Shown piece after piece: positions 7,079-15,312 of a stretch of DNA of 64,000 nucleotides. A program made the translations under genes and the position numbers. The notes below the pieces were generated by a model, which ran no database searches, was not told the origin of the DNA, and saw nothing but the letters and a program-made list of their open reading frames with translations. Origin of the DNA: Leptospira kemamanensis (lineage in GTDB: Bacteria; Spirochaetota; Leptospiria; Leptospirales; Leptospiraceae); assembly GCF_004769665.1 (NCBI RefSeq), contig NZ_RQGG01000019.1, forward strand, positions 1 to 64,000, read 5' to 3'. The first letter of the stretch is position 1, and every line of letters starts with the position of its first letter.

Positions 7079-9967
7079 CTAATTTCCTATGATGGATTGT
7101 GCACTCACTTCTTCTACTTTCCCTAAGGATTTTAAAGTTTGGCGATTCACTTTTTTCGTATCGCCAATCAACGAAATTTGAAACGCTCCAGTTTCATTGA
7201 TTTTTTTGATAAAATGAATGAAGTCCTTCCAGTTTGTTTCTCTAATGGAATCGTAAATCAAAAAATCTAAATCTTCTTTGATTCCTAGTCGTTCTGAACG
7301 AATGAATTCATCAATTAAGTATCGATTGGATTTTGAAATTGTATTGGTAACATTGATTGCGGATACTTTCGCTTCCTCAAATCTGCTTTCCGTAATGTTT
7401 TGAGACGTAAGACTCGATTTTGCATCAGACAAACAGTTTTTGAGTTTGTCTGCTTGGCAAGATAGATTGACCATCCAAAGGATAGGATCCTCTTTCCATT
7501 CTGGATAATTTAGATACACATCGGCCGCATACGCATTTCCCGTTTGTTCTCTCATTGCCATAAAAAAGGGTGATGAGAGTCCATCGTATAAAAAGTTGTA
7601 AATGCTGACATATGGGTATATTTTATGATCTTTGTGATCAACTGTGGCAAAAAAGTTTAGTTCTGCATGTGGTCTTTTGCGATCGAGTACAAAAAAATTA
7701 GTTTCGTGATTGGGTCTATATTTCTTTTTAGAAAACGAGTTTGTGTCAATTGGATTAGTTCGATTTAAATATTCATTAAATACATTTGTTTCTAATGTTT
7801 TAAAATCGATATTGCCATAATAAGTAATTTTTGACTTGTATTTGAGTAAGTCACCTAACAAGTCGATTGCTTGCGAGGATTTAAAAGTTTTGATGTCAGT
7901 TGGATTTGCGTAATAAAAACGAAGGCTATTTTTCCCAAATAAAGCATATTGATGTAATGCCAAGTCTAAAGACAATTCATCTTCTTTTTTGTTTTCTAAA
8001 CGAAGGAGATAATCATTCACTAAATTTTCCCAAACTTCTTTCGAAGAATTTACGGACTTAATTGAGTGTTCCAATAAGCGAAAGGAAGCAATGAATTGTT
8101 CGTCTTCACCTTCCATACTGATTTCGAGTGCTTCCCCATTGGTTTGGATGGAAAGAGAACTTCCTAAGAGATAAAATTTAGTGGAGAGTGCATTGGCCGT
8201 GTATAAATCGGTGCCAAGGTGTTTCCAATAATCGATGGAAATGTCTAAATAAGGGCTGATCCATGCTCCATTTTCGATGATCATCTTAAATTTGAATAAT
8301 GAATTTTCCTTATTCTTTTGGTAGATGAACTGGTTTCCATTTGTATACTGTTTCGACTGTAATTGATCGAAATCCGCAAATGTAGGTGTCAGTAATTCAG
8401 AAGGTTCTGTAGAAAATTCTTTTTTGAATTTTGATTCTTCTTCTTTGCTAAACTCTAATTTGGAAATGATTGGTTTTGTAATGAACGTATAATTTGCATT
8501 TCCTTGTTTGGTTGCGAAGGATACAAGATTTCCCTTAACATACGTTTTGACAAATTCACTTAAATCCTCTTTTGAGATTTGATTGATGAATTGGAATTTC
8601 TCTTGTAACTTTTTGAAATCCCAATTTGCCAAAAACATTTCTGAGATTTCATTTAATCGAAAATCATTGTCGTCTTTGTATTTGATCGTGTTTATTTTTT
8701 CATTTTTTTGAATGGATTGGAGTAATTCATCGGTGAATTCTTTGTTTCCAATTTTTTGAATGGCAGAAAGAATTTCTGATTTTGTTTCACTCAAGGAAGT
8801 GGTTTTTGTTGGTTCGATCCAAATGTTTAATAGTAAATAGTCTTTCCATTCTGTGATTGAGGTGGATACAGAACTTGCTTTTTGTGAATAGTATAAACTT
8901 TCGTCTAACAAACCATTGTATCGATTCGAAAGAAGAAGTGAAAAAACATTTAATTCGGCAACAGTTTTTGGCGAAGTTTTTGGAAGTTTGATTCCAAATA
9001 AATAAATTTTCTTTTTTGAAGGAACCAAAATCTCTTTTGTCATTTCGAGTGGTATGTGTTTTGGAATTTCAAAATTAGTTTTTTGTTCTTTTTTTGGCAT
9101 CGTTCCAAATGTTCTTTTGATTTCTTCTATCACTTCGTCTGGATTCAAATTCCCTGACATACAAATGGCGATTTGATTCGGAACGTAATGTTTTTGGAAA
9201 AATTCATGAATTTTTTTGATCGATGGGTTTTTTAAATCTTCATCAGTTCCAATGGGAGTTTTGGTTCCATAGGGATGATTTGGAAACATGATCTGATAGT
9301 ATTGTTTGAACAAATTCGAGCGGAAGTCAGTGACACGAAGATTTCGTTCCTCAAACACGGATTCCAGTTCTGTATGAAAGGTGCGGAATATCGGTTCGCG
9401 GAATCGTTCCCATTCCAATTGGATATAATTTTTAATTTGGTTCGATGGAACTGTTGCTACATAGTAAGTTCTGTCATGGGAAGTAAAGGCATTGGATTCG
9501 GTGATGCCCATTTTGCCTTGGATTCTCGAAAACTCATTGGGAATCACAAATCGACTCGCTTCCAATGAAAGTTGATCTATCTTTTCATAAATTGTTTTGC
9601 GTTTGCCTTCTCCTTTGGTTTGTCTGTATGTTTCATACAAAGTTTCGATTTGATCTAAGAATGGTTTTTCGTTTGCATAATCGATAGTTCCAATGTTCTT
9701 CGTTCCCTTAAACATCAAATGTTCTAAATAATGAGCAAGTCCTGTTGCATCTTCTGGATCATCTGCAGATCCTACATTGACAAGGATGGAAGTTTTGATG
9801 GTAGATTCTTTGGGATTTTGGCTTAAATAAACGGACAATCCGTTTTCTAAATGGTATTCGAGCACAGGAAAAGGTTCTGAGAATAAAGCCAAGAATGTAT
9901 TGCAGTGTAGCTGCAATACTGACAAACATAAAAGGAAGATTTGAAATTGTCTGGAAGAGGAAACCAT
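7079..9967 (-). CDS. M16 (pitrilysin/insulinase-like) zinc peptidase lipoprotein
   Basis: About 962 residues, the length of a two-half M16 peptidase. The inverted zinc motif is intact as H79-Y-L-E82-H83 within GLAHYLEHLMFKGT, and the downstream zinc-ligand glutamate lies in SVFEERNLRVTDF. I chose the ATG at 9967 because it begins a lipoprotein signal (MVSSSRQFQIFLLCLSVLQL, HC), lipidated at Cys22; an in-frame ATG at 10036 would add a hydrophilic head. The enzyme should sit in the envelope and degrade peptides or process other envelope proteins. A 9-bp perfect hairpin (9897-9919) lies in the signal-peptide codons. First gene of a four-gene minus-strand operon. Confidence 0.92.
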   Translation of the reverse strand: MVSSSRQFQIFLLCLSVLQLHCNTFLALFSEPFPVLEYHLENGLSVYLSQNPKESTIKTSILVNVGSADDPEDATGLAHYLEHLMFKGTKNIGTIDYANEKPFLDQIETLYETYRQTKGEGKRKTIYEKIDQLSLEASRFVIPNEFSRIQGKMGITESNAFTSHDRTYYVATVPSNQIKNYIQLEWERFREPIFRTFHTELESVFEERNLRVTDFRSNLFKQYYQIMFPNHPYGTKTPIGTDEDLKNPSIKKIHEFFQKHYVPNQIAICMSGNLNPDEVIEEIKRTFGTMPKKEQKTNFEIPKHIPLEMTKEILVPSKKKIYLFGIKLPKTSPKTVAELNVFSLLLSNRYNGLLDESLYYSQKASSVSTSITEWKDYLLLNIWIEPTKTTSLSETKSEILSAIQKIGNKEFTDELLQSIQKNEKINTIKYKDDNDFRLNEISEMFLANWDFKKLQEKFQFINQISKEDLSEFVKTYVKGNLVSFATKQGNANYTFITKPIISKLEFSKEEESKFKKEFSTEPSELLTPTFADFDQLQSKQYTNGNQFIYQKNKENSLFKFKMIIENGAWISPYLDISIDYWKHLGTDLYTANALSTKFYLLGSSLSIQTNGEALEISMEGEDEQFIASFRLLEHSIKSVNSSKEVWENLVNDYLLRLENKKEDELSLDLALHQYALFGKNSLRFYYANPTDIKTFKSSQAIDLLGDLLKYKSKITYYGNIDFKTLETNVFNEYLNRTNPIDTNSFSKKKYRPNHETNFFVLDRKRPHAELNFFATVDHKDHKIYPYVSIYNFLYDGLSSPFFMAMREQTGNAYAADVYLNYPEWKEDPILWMVNLSCQADKLKNCLSDAKSSLTSQNITESRFEEAKVSAINVTNTISKSNRYLIDEFIRSERLGIKEDLDFLIYDSIRETNWKDFIHFIKKINETGAFQISLIGDTKKVNRQTLKSLGKVEEVSAQSIIGN

Positions 9968-10071
9968 TGAGAATTTAAAAATGTTCCGTGTTACGATTTT
10001 CTTGCAAGAAAAATCTAATGATTGACCATTTAACATAGTATATATTTTTAAAGGCTGTTAGGGGATTCAAA

Positions 10072-10629
10072 ATGAGTAATGAAGAGAATTGGAAAGGTTT
10101 AAAAGGGTGGTTGGTCCTTGTGGGAATAGGGCTTATTATTTTCCCTGCACGTTTGGCACAACAATCTGTACCTTTGTTTTACAATATGTTTACCGATGGA
10201 AGTTTTGAATATTTAACAACTCCAGGTACAGAATCGTACCACCCACTATGGAAACCACTTTTACTCTTTGAAGCCTCTTACAATGCTCTTCTATTTATTG
10301 GTAGTTTGTTTTTACTGTATTTGTTCTTTGCCAAACACCATTTTTTCCCGAAAGGGTATGTAATATTTTTATTTTTACCTCTTCTCATTTTGCCTTTGGA
10401 CCTTTGGCTTGCTTCCCTGATTCCAATGGGAGAAGATGCGTTGGACCCAGCATCCTTAAAGGAATTAGCGCGATCTGTTGTGGCTGCTTTGATTTGGATT
10501 CCCTATATGTTTGTATCCAAACGTGTCAAAGCTACGTTCGTGAATGGAAAATCGCAACCACAACAGGAACCACAACAAAATCCAGGTCCCAATTTTGTAG
10601 AATCAAAAAAGGAAGAAGGATCTCTCTGA
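10072..10629 (+). CDS. DUF2569-family membrane protein
   Basis: 185 residues. The opening LKGWLVLVGIGLIIFPARL is typical of DUF2569 proteins, inner membrane proteins of unknown function with four hydrophobic helices. Here helices lie at about 11-28, 64-84, 93-113 and 130-148, followed by a polar Gln/Pro-rich tail (QPQQEPQQNPGP). AGGGGA lies before the ATG. It is divergent from the M16 operon and the only gene in its unit. Confidence 0.85.
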   Translation: MSNEENWKGLKGWLVLVGIGLIIFPARLAQQSVPLFYNMFTDGSFEYLTTPGTESYHPLWKPLLLFEASYNALLFIGSLFLLYLFFAKHHFFPKGYVIFLFLPLLILPLDLWLASLIPMGEDALDPASLKELARSVVAALIWIPYMFVSKRVKATFVNGKSQPQQEPQQNPGPNFVESKKEEGSL

Positions 10630-10665
10630 ATCGAGATCTTGGATCGATACTTCCTTTTCGAAAAC

Positions 10666-11475
10666 TTAGGAATCGATCCGATTCCTTTCTTCGTTAAGGA
10701 TGGCTCCTAACAATAGAGGGATCACAAGAAATGCATTGATTCCGCCGTGTACAAAGACCATGTTTGATTGGTGAATGTGGTAGATTGGTGCCGAGGGGAA
10801 AAACTCGTTTCCAAAAGCAAGTCCAAGAGAAATCAAAACTGCAAATCCACTGATACCTAAAAAAATTTTGGAGAGATTGTGTTTGGGATCCATCACTCGA
10901 TATAAGTAAAGGACTAGAGTTGGAAATAAGACAACATATCCAATCACTCCGATTTTTTTGAACAATCCGAATTGGTAAATCCCAATGGCGATGAAAAAAA
11001 AGAGAGATACAATCATTCCAATAAATACAATGAGTAGATTCATGTGATTGTGTTTGATCGCTAAATAACAAAGACCTGATAAGAGGTACCATCCAATAAA
11101 ACATCCATGAATGGCTGCATAATAACTCCAAGTTTCATCATATCCCAATAAACGAAAATCATTCGTTCCAGAGACAATCCATGTCGCTGAGACCAAACTA
11201 AAGAAAAATGGAATCGTTCCTAACCAATGTTTGTTTTGGAAAAGGTCAGTTTTGTGGAGATGAAGATACAAATAGAGGCCATATCCACAAAAGAAAAACC
11301 ATACAATGGAAAACATTCTTTGGAAACCTGAGATGGAAATCAGAACAGAGGTAAAAGAGAGGATATGGATCCACTGATATGATTTTGAATTTTTCAAAAA
11401 GAAATGATTGCTTAACAGCGGAGCAATTATATAACCAAAACAAATGACAATGGATAAAAAATGGTTTGTTTCCAT
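10666..11475 (-). CDS. YndJ-like multi-pass membrane protein
   Basis: 269 residues with about eight hydrophobic helices. The C-terminal phrase HQSNMVFVHGGINAFLVIPL resembles the conserved end of YndJ-type membrane proteins, where a His-Gly pair precedes a helix with a conserved Asn; the family call is tentative and no activity is known. AAAGGATAG precedes the ATG. Its start lies only 23 bases from the start of the divergent CrtA-like gene, so each promoter must lie within or very near the other gene. Confidence 0.6.
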   Translation of the reverse strand: METNHFLSIVICFGYIIAPLLSNHFFLKNSKSYQWIHILSFTSVLISISGFQRMFSIVWFFFCGYGLYLYLHLHKTDLFQNKHWLGTIPFFFSLVSATWIVSGTNDFRLLGYDETWSYYAAIHGCFIGWYLLSGLCYLAIKHNHMNLLIVFIGMIVSLFFFIAIGIYQFGLFKKIGVIGYVVLFPTLVLYLYRVMDPKHNLSKIFLGISGFAVLISLGLAFGNEFFPSAPIYHIHQSNMVFVHGGINAFLVIPLLLGAILNEERNRIDS

Positions 11476-11498
11476 AGAATCTATCCTTTAGGAATCAG

Positions 11499-12191
11499 AT
11501 GGCAGACCAAACACAAGAAATATTTAGTTTTCATTCTTTTCCCGTGCCATTGTATCAAATCCCTTGGTATTTGTTTGGAAATCGATTTTTTCGTAAAAGT
11601 AGAGGGTTAATTCATTCGGAATGTTTGATTCCCATGTTGTTAGGTGAATCTTTGTTTTCTTGGAAACGATACCGGATTCAGGAAGTCGTTGTGTTTGCTT
11701 TATGGAACTCTGAAAAAGATTTAAATGATTTTCTAGAAAAACACAAACAAGGCCAGATCAAGAAAGGTTGGCATCTTCGTTTGCGAATGTATAGAAGGTG
11801 GGGATCGATCAGTGAATTCAGTTTGGCAAGAGTGATTGATCGCATCTCCAAGCCCGATTCCACTACCGTTGCAATTACTCTTGCTCGTTTAAAACTCAAA
11901 GAATTGTTTCGTTTTACAAAGTGGGGAAAACCAGTCGAAACACAAGTGCGAAATCATCCTGGAAAACAAAAGGCGTTTGCAGCCTTTCGCCCTCCGCGCC
12001 ATTTTTTAACCTTTAGTGTTTGGGATACAGAAGCTGACATGATTCAGATGGTTCAGGGAAAAAATCCCAATCGAGATGGATCCGAACATAAAGAAGCAAT
12101 GGAGGAAAGAAGCAAAAAGGATTTTCATTTTGAGTTTACAACCCTTCGATTTGAGATCGTGGGTGGAAGTGGATTTGTGGTTCACGAATAG
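11499..12191 (+). CDS. CrtA-like (spheroidene monooxygenase family) protein
   Basis: 230 residues. The layout matches the CrtA family: an early WYLFGNRFF, an alpha/beta-barrel half with VVVFALWNSEKDLNDFL, then RWG, a VAITLARLKLKELFRF strand, and a second half with HFLTFSVWDTEADMIQMV and HKEAMEERSKKDFHFEF. CrtA enzymes add oxygen to carotenoids; relatives occur in bacteria without that pathway, so the substrate here is unknown. TTTAGGAATCAG precedes the ATG. No carotenoid gene is adjacent. Confidence 0.6.
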   Translation: MADQTQEIFSFHSFPVPLYQIPWYLFGNRFFRKSRGLIHSECLIPMLLGESLFSWKRYRIQEVVVFALWNSEKDLNDFLEKHKQGQIKKGWHLRLRMYRRWGSISEFSLARVIDRISKPDSTTVAITLARLKLKELFRFTKWGKPVETQVRNHPGKQKAFAAFRPPRHFLTFSVWDTEADMIQMVQGKNPNRDGSEHKEAMEERSKKDFHFEFTTLRFEIVGGSGFVVHE

Positions 12192-12322
12192 GCAACGCCG
12201 AGTGGAATGCCAACAAAAACTTGGAAGAATCGATACCAAGGATTCATTTGATCACAGTTTCTTACTTTATCTAGGTACCGACAACTTGGAAACCATGCAG
12301 AGAGCTTTGGATTAGATTTCAA

Positions 12323-12360
12323 TCGGGAACAAAAACGATTGTTTCCATTTTTGTTCCCGA
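12323..12360. terminator. Terminator hairpin between convergent genes
   Basis: A 13-bp perfect stem (TCGGGAACAAAAA and its complement) with a 12-base loop. The arm contains a T run on either strand, so it can end transcription of both the CrtA-like gene and the convergent reductase gene. Confidence 0.75.
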
Positions 12361-12371
12361 AACGATCATTG

Positions 12372-12911
12372 TTACATCTTTTGATATTCCAATAACAATA
12401 CTTTAGATTCATATTCTTTGCAATATACAAGTTCCAATCTTTGGTCACTTTGAATTGATTCGAATAAAGGAACACCACATGCAATCACCATCGGATTTAC
12501 CTTAAGGAAAATGCGATCAATTTCATTTTTCTCCCAAAGAAATCCTGCTAGTTTTCCTCCTCCGCATAAATAAATATGCTTAGTATCGTTTTTGGCACGT
12601 AACTCCTGTAAGGTGTCCAATATTTCCCTTGTCCGTAGGATATGAATCTCTTCTCCATAATGGTTTTTTTCTAGGCTATCACTCACTAGGTAATGATCCA
12701 TCCAAGGGTATGCTTTTTTTCCTGGGACAAGACCAAATTGAAATCCACATTCATAGGTATTTTTACCCATTAGAACATCTGAATATTGGAGTAAACCCTT
12801 TGCATACGCAGTGGCATGATCACCTTCTGCGATAAAGAGGTCTGTGTTTGTACGATGGCTATCGATATAACCATTGATGGAAGTGGCTACGTAATAATGT
12901 ATCTCTCTCAT
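12372..12911 (-). CDS. RibD C-terminal (dihydrofolate-reductase-like) protein
   Basis: 179 residues, one complete RibD_C domain as in YwjB/YyaP-type proteins. Typical parts are the opening YYVATSINGYID, the VLMGKNTYECGF strand-loop that follows the nucleotide-binding region, and IYLCGGGKLAGFLWE, a glycine-rich loop that usually contacts NADPH. It is probably an NADPH-dependent reductase of unknown substrate; there is no deaminase domain and no riboflavin gene nearby. Single gene ending at a convergent terminator. Confidence 0.85.
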   Translation of the reverse strand: MREIHYYVATSINGYIDSHRTNTDLFIAEGDHATAYAKGLLQYSDVLMGKNTYECGFQFGLVPGKKAYPWMDHYLVSDSLEKNHYGEEIHILRTREILDTLQELRAKNDTKHIYLCGGGKLAGFLWEKNEIDRIFLKVNPMVIACGVPLFESIQSDQRLELVYCKEYESKVLLLEYQKM

Positions 12912-13119
12912 AAATCACCTGATAAGAATTAAATAAAGATTGTTCGTAATTGAATTAGAACAAGTGTTTGGGATTTGGTGGGTTAAGAGTGTGAGATTAC
13001 CATTGTCATTCGCAAGAAAGAACTTTCTTCTATCTGCCTCGTCAGTCGAAATTCAACATAACAAGGATTAAGATTTTGTAAATTTATTTTTAAGTTTTGA
13101 GGCGTAAACCTTTCGATTT

Positions 13120-13503
13120 TTATTTCTTGGAAGACTGCTCTGACTCAATCGGTGGACAACAAATGGCCACCAATTCTTCTAAATGTTCTAAAATGTTTCT
13201 GAACTTTTGAATCGCCACTCTGGGATTTAGTTCGTAATATACGTGTTTTCCAGATTTTTCCCGTTCTAAAATTCCAACTTCTTGTAAAATTGAAAGATGT
13301 CTCGAAATGACAGATCGATCAATTGTTAAATTCTTTGTTAATTCGGAAATGTCTGCCTTTCCAGAGCGAATCACTTGTTTTAAGACCTCTATACGACTCG
13401 GCTCTGCTAATGCTGATAAAAATTTTGAGTCTAAAACAAAATTGAGTGTTTCGATCGCTGACTCTTTTTTTTTCTCCGATTGCACTCGATGTTTCGCCAC
13501 CAT
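13120..13503 (-). CDS. ArsR-family transcriptional repressor
   Basis: 127 residues with a winged-helix domain: LSALAEPSRIEVLKQVI, the recognition helix DISELTKNLTIDRSVISRHL, and the wing REKSGKHVYYELN. The C-terminus carries a CysCys pair (AICCPPIES) that could sense a metal or thiol-reactive compound, though the classical ArsR metal-binding ELCVCDL motif is missing. GAAGG sits directly against the ATG, so the true start could be slightly downstream. It is divergent from a membrane-protein gene, and a candidate operator lies between them at 13583-13608. Confidence 0.9.
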   Translation of the reverse strand: MVAKHRVQSEKKKESAIETLNFVLDSKFLSALAEPSRIEVLKQVIRSGKADISELTKNLTIDRSVISRHLSILQEVGILEREKSGKHVYYELNPRVAIQKFRNILEHLEELVAICCPPIESEQSSKK

Positions 13504-13556
13504 CCTTCAAAGCTAAATTGCGAAAAAAAAGGGTCTAGTCTTTTTCTTTTTTTTAC

Positions 13557-13584
13557 TGGACATATTCATTACAAGAATTATATG
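13557..13584 (+). promoter_or_regulatory. Candidate sigma-70 promoter
   Basis: TGGACA at 13557-13562 and TATATG at 13579-13584, 16 bases apart, precede the membrane-protein gene. The -10 box runs into the first operator half-site, which is what repression by a bound ArsR protein would need. Matched by eye only. Confidence 0.4.
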
Positions 13585-13608
13585 TGCATTGATGTGCAAA
13601 TATGCACA
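13583..13608. promoter_or_regulatory. Candidate ArsR operator, three half-sites
   Basis: TGTGCA at 13583-13588, TGTGCA again at 13593-13598, and the inverted TGCACA at 13603-13608. The last two form the inverted repeat TGTGCA-AATA-TGCACA, a shape and size usual for ArsR/SmtB dimers. All three start 10 bases apart, one helical turn, so they face the same side of the DNA. The element lies between the ArsR gene and the divergent membrane-protein gene. Confidence 0.6.
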
Positions 13609-13629
13609 CGAAGGAAGGGAGTGTTGAGT

Positions 13630-14190
13630 ATGGATTTAAGGGACTTAAGTTTGGTGTTTTTGGTATTGTTTGCTGTGTTTGCTTTTTTTGATGGAATCGT
13701 TTTGCATCTTTGGAAATATAAACTTTACCGATTCAAAGATACCATTTATGAGCACAAATTGCATACTGTTAGGGCAATTATTTTTCCGATCATTCTTATT
13801 GGATTTTTTCAATATGAATTAACTGGATTATTGTATTTAATTGTAGTGCTGTTAGGTTCTTTGGATTGGATCATTCAGATTTTAGATATGTGGGAAGAAA
13901 AGAATGCAAGAACTCGATTTGGAGGATTGAGTTCCTTAGAATATATTTTGCATGTGACACTAACCTCGCTTCATACATCAATGTTTTTATTATATTTAAT
14001 CTCGAAACAAGATGGTTCCCTATCATTTCAAATCACAGAAATCCAAGTTGCACATCAAAACTTTCATTTCGTTGCAATGAACTTACTTCCTGGTGCAATT
14101 TTTGTTGCCCTGTTGCATATCGGATTATGCCATCCATACTTTCGAGACACTGAAAATTTTAGTGGAACGCAAGTGAAACTAGAGAATTGA
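13630..14190 (+). CDS. Membrane protein under likely ArsR control
   Basis: 186 residues, function unknown. I chose the ATG at 13630 because AAGGAAGGGA (13611-13620) lies nine bases before it; the frame is open further up but only through the operator. There are four or five membrane helices. Polar residues within or near the helices include FDGIVLHLWKYKLY, EHKLHTVRA and SLEYILHVTLTSLH; such repeated His and Asp residues could bind a metal or heme, but this is a guess. It is likely the target of the divergent ArsR repressor. Confidence 0.75.
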   Translation: MDLRDLSLVFLVLFAVFAFFDGIVLHLWKYKLYRFKDTIYEHKLHTVRAIIFPIILIGFFQYELTGLLYLIVVLLGSLDWIIQILDMWEEKNARTRFGGLSSLEYILHVTLTSLHTSMFLLYLISKQDGSLSFQITEIQVAHQNFHFVAMNLLPGAIFVALLHIGLCHPYFRDTENFSGTQVKLEN

Positions 14191-14262
14191 AATCTATCGA
14201 TTCAACAGCTTGGATCGATTTAAAAGAAATTAAACTTGATTGAAAATTGAGTCGGAGGTGCT

Positions 14263-14289
14263 GGTTGTTGCCTGATGATAGCAACAACC
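14263..14289. terminator. Hairpin between convergent genes
   Basis: GGTTGTTGC and its exact complement GCAACAACC (9 bp) enclose a 9-base loop between the ends of two convergent genes. No T run follows on either strand, so the case rests on position and stem only. Confidence 0.5.
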
Positions 14290-14296
14290 GAAGAGA

Positions 14297-14722
14297 TTAA
14301 TTTCCTGAAAGTTTTTGAGCTTCTTCACATTCCGGGATGGAGACTTTTTCTTTGGCTCCTTTGAATGTATCACAAGTCAGTTTTCCAAAGGCACTGATAC
14401 ATTTTTCAAATGCTTCCACTTGTTCCGCTGTCACTTCCCGTTTTTCTTCGATTCGTTTTTTTTCTGCTTCTTTCATTTTCTCATCAAAGAATGTGATGCA
14501 ACTTTCTTCGGATTGCATAAAGGGAGGAATCATATTGCGGTAAGCAGGAGGAATTTTTGCAAACTCATCCTTTGTGCATTCGATTGTTTTGGAACACATT
14601 GTCTTTTGGAATTGTGGAACTAGTTCTTTGAGTTTCGCTTCTGGTGATTGTGTCAGTTTGTTACAATACCCAAGTGACAAAAGGATCGTAACAAGTGCTA
14701 ACGTTTGTGATGTTTTGGTCAT
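14297..14722 (-). CDS. Cys-rich lipoprotein
   Basis: 141 residues, unknown function. The ATG at 14722 follows AGAGG; an upstream in-frame start would place a hydrophilic stretch before the signal. The signal peptide is TLALVTILLSLGYC, lipidated at that cysteine. The mature protein is helical and charged and has about six more cysteines (CSKTIEC, EESCIT, EKCISAF, LTCDTF, PECEEA), which should form disulfides in the periplasm or at the surface. Its stop lies next to a hairpin shared with the convergent gene. Confidence 0.8.
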   Translation of the reverse strand: MTKTSQTLALVTILLSLGYCNKLTQSPEAKLKELVPQFQKTMCSKTIECTKDEFAKIPPAYRNMIPPFMQSEESCITFFDEKMKEAEKKRIEEKREVTAEQVEAFEKCISAFGKLTCDTFKGAKEKVSIPECEEAQKLSGN

Positions 14723-14819
14723 AAAAACCTCTAGATGGTAGAATTTGACCAAACTTACAAAATTTCTGAGGATTCGGAAAGAAATATTTGTAAATCTGGT
14801 TTTGTTCTTTAAAATCAAT

Positions 14820-15245
14820 CTAAGATTTTTTGTTTCGATCTAAAAGAGTACGAAGTGCTCCCGTGGACCAAAGAGCCCATAAAATCAAAACTGGTTGGAA
14901 AAATAAACGAATGAGTCTCTTCTCATCTGTATCTAGACCAAAAGCACTGATACCATTTGTGTATTGAGAAATATTCCCAGGGAAAATTAAAATGAAAAAA
15001 AGAGCGAGTAGGAGACCCACTTTGATTCTTTCTTTTGCCCAAAATAAAAGGGAAAGTCCAAATGCAATTTCGACGATACCCGAAGACAAAACCACAAAAT
15101 CCATAAACATAGGATCTTGAGGTAACCATCTAGGAACCTGAGCTAAAAATTCTTGTCTTTGGAATGTTAGGTGGCCAATTCCCGCCAGTGTCATAAATAG
15201 ACCCAAAATGATTCTGAATACGTTTTGTAATCGATTTGTTTGCAT
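14820..15245 (-). CDS. DoxX-family membrane protein
   Basis: 141 residues with four membrane helices, the DoxX fold. The first helix (FRIILGLFMTLAGIGHLTF) and the second (VVLSSGIVEIAFGLSLLFWA) with its conserved Glu are typical. DoxX-like proteins are linked to thiol or redox stress in some bacteria; here the role is unknown. GGAG precedes the ATG. The lipoprotein gene follows about 100 bases downstream. Confidence 0.85.
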   Translation of the reverse strand: MQTNRLQNVFRIILGLFMTLAGIGHLTFQRQEFLAQVPRWLPQDPMFMDFVVLSSGIVEIAFGLSLLFWAKERIKVGLLLALFFILIFPGNISQYTNGISAFGLDTDEKRLIRLFFQPVLILWALWSTGALRTLLDRNKKS

Positions 15246-15312
15246 TTTTTTTCTCCAAGGATTTAGACAATTTTTTCGATTGCGATATCAGAAAATTGGC
15301 GTTTAAAGAATG

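Noticed and set aside
9275..9568. Plus-strand open frame inside the M16 gene
   Set aside because: It is the mirror of conserved M16 coding sequence.
12076..12315. Plus-strand open frame overlapping the CrtA-like gene end
   Set aside because: Mostly out-of-frame overlap with a supported gene and no sign of a real protein.
13014..13029. AAGAAAG/CTTTCTT hairpin as a terminator of the RibD_C or ArsR genes
   Set aside because: Short A/T stem, two-base loop, and wrong position for either gene.
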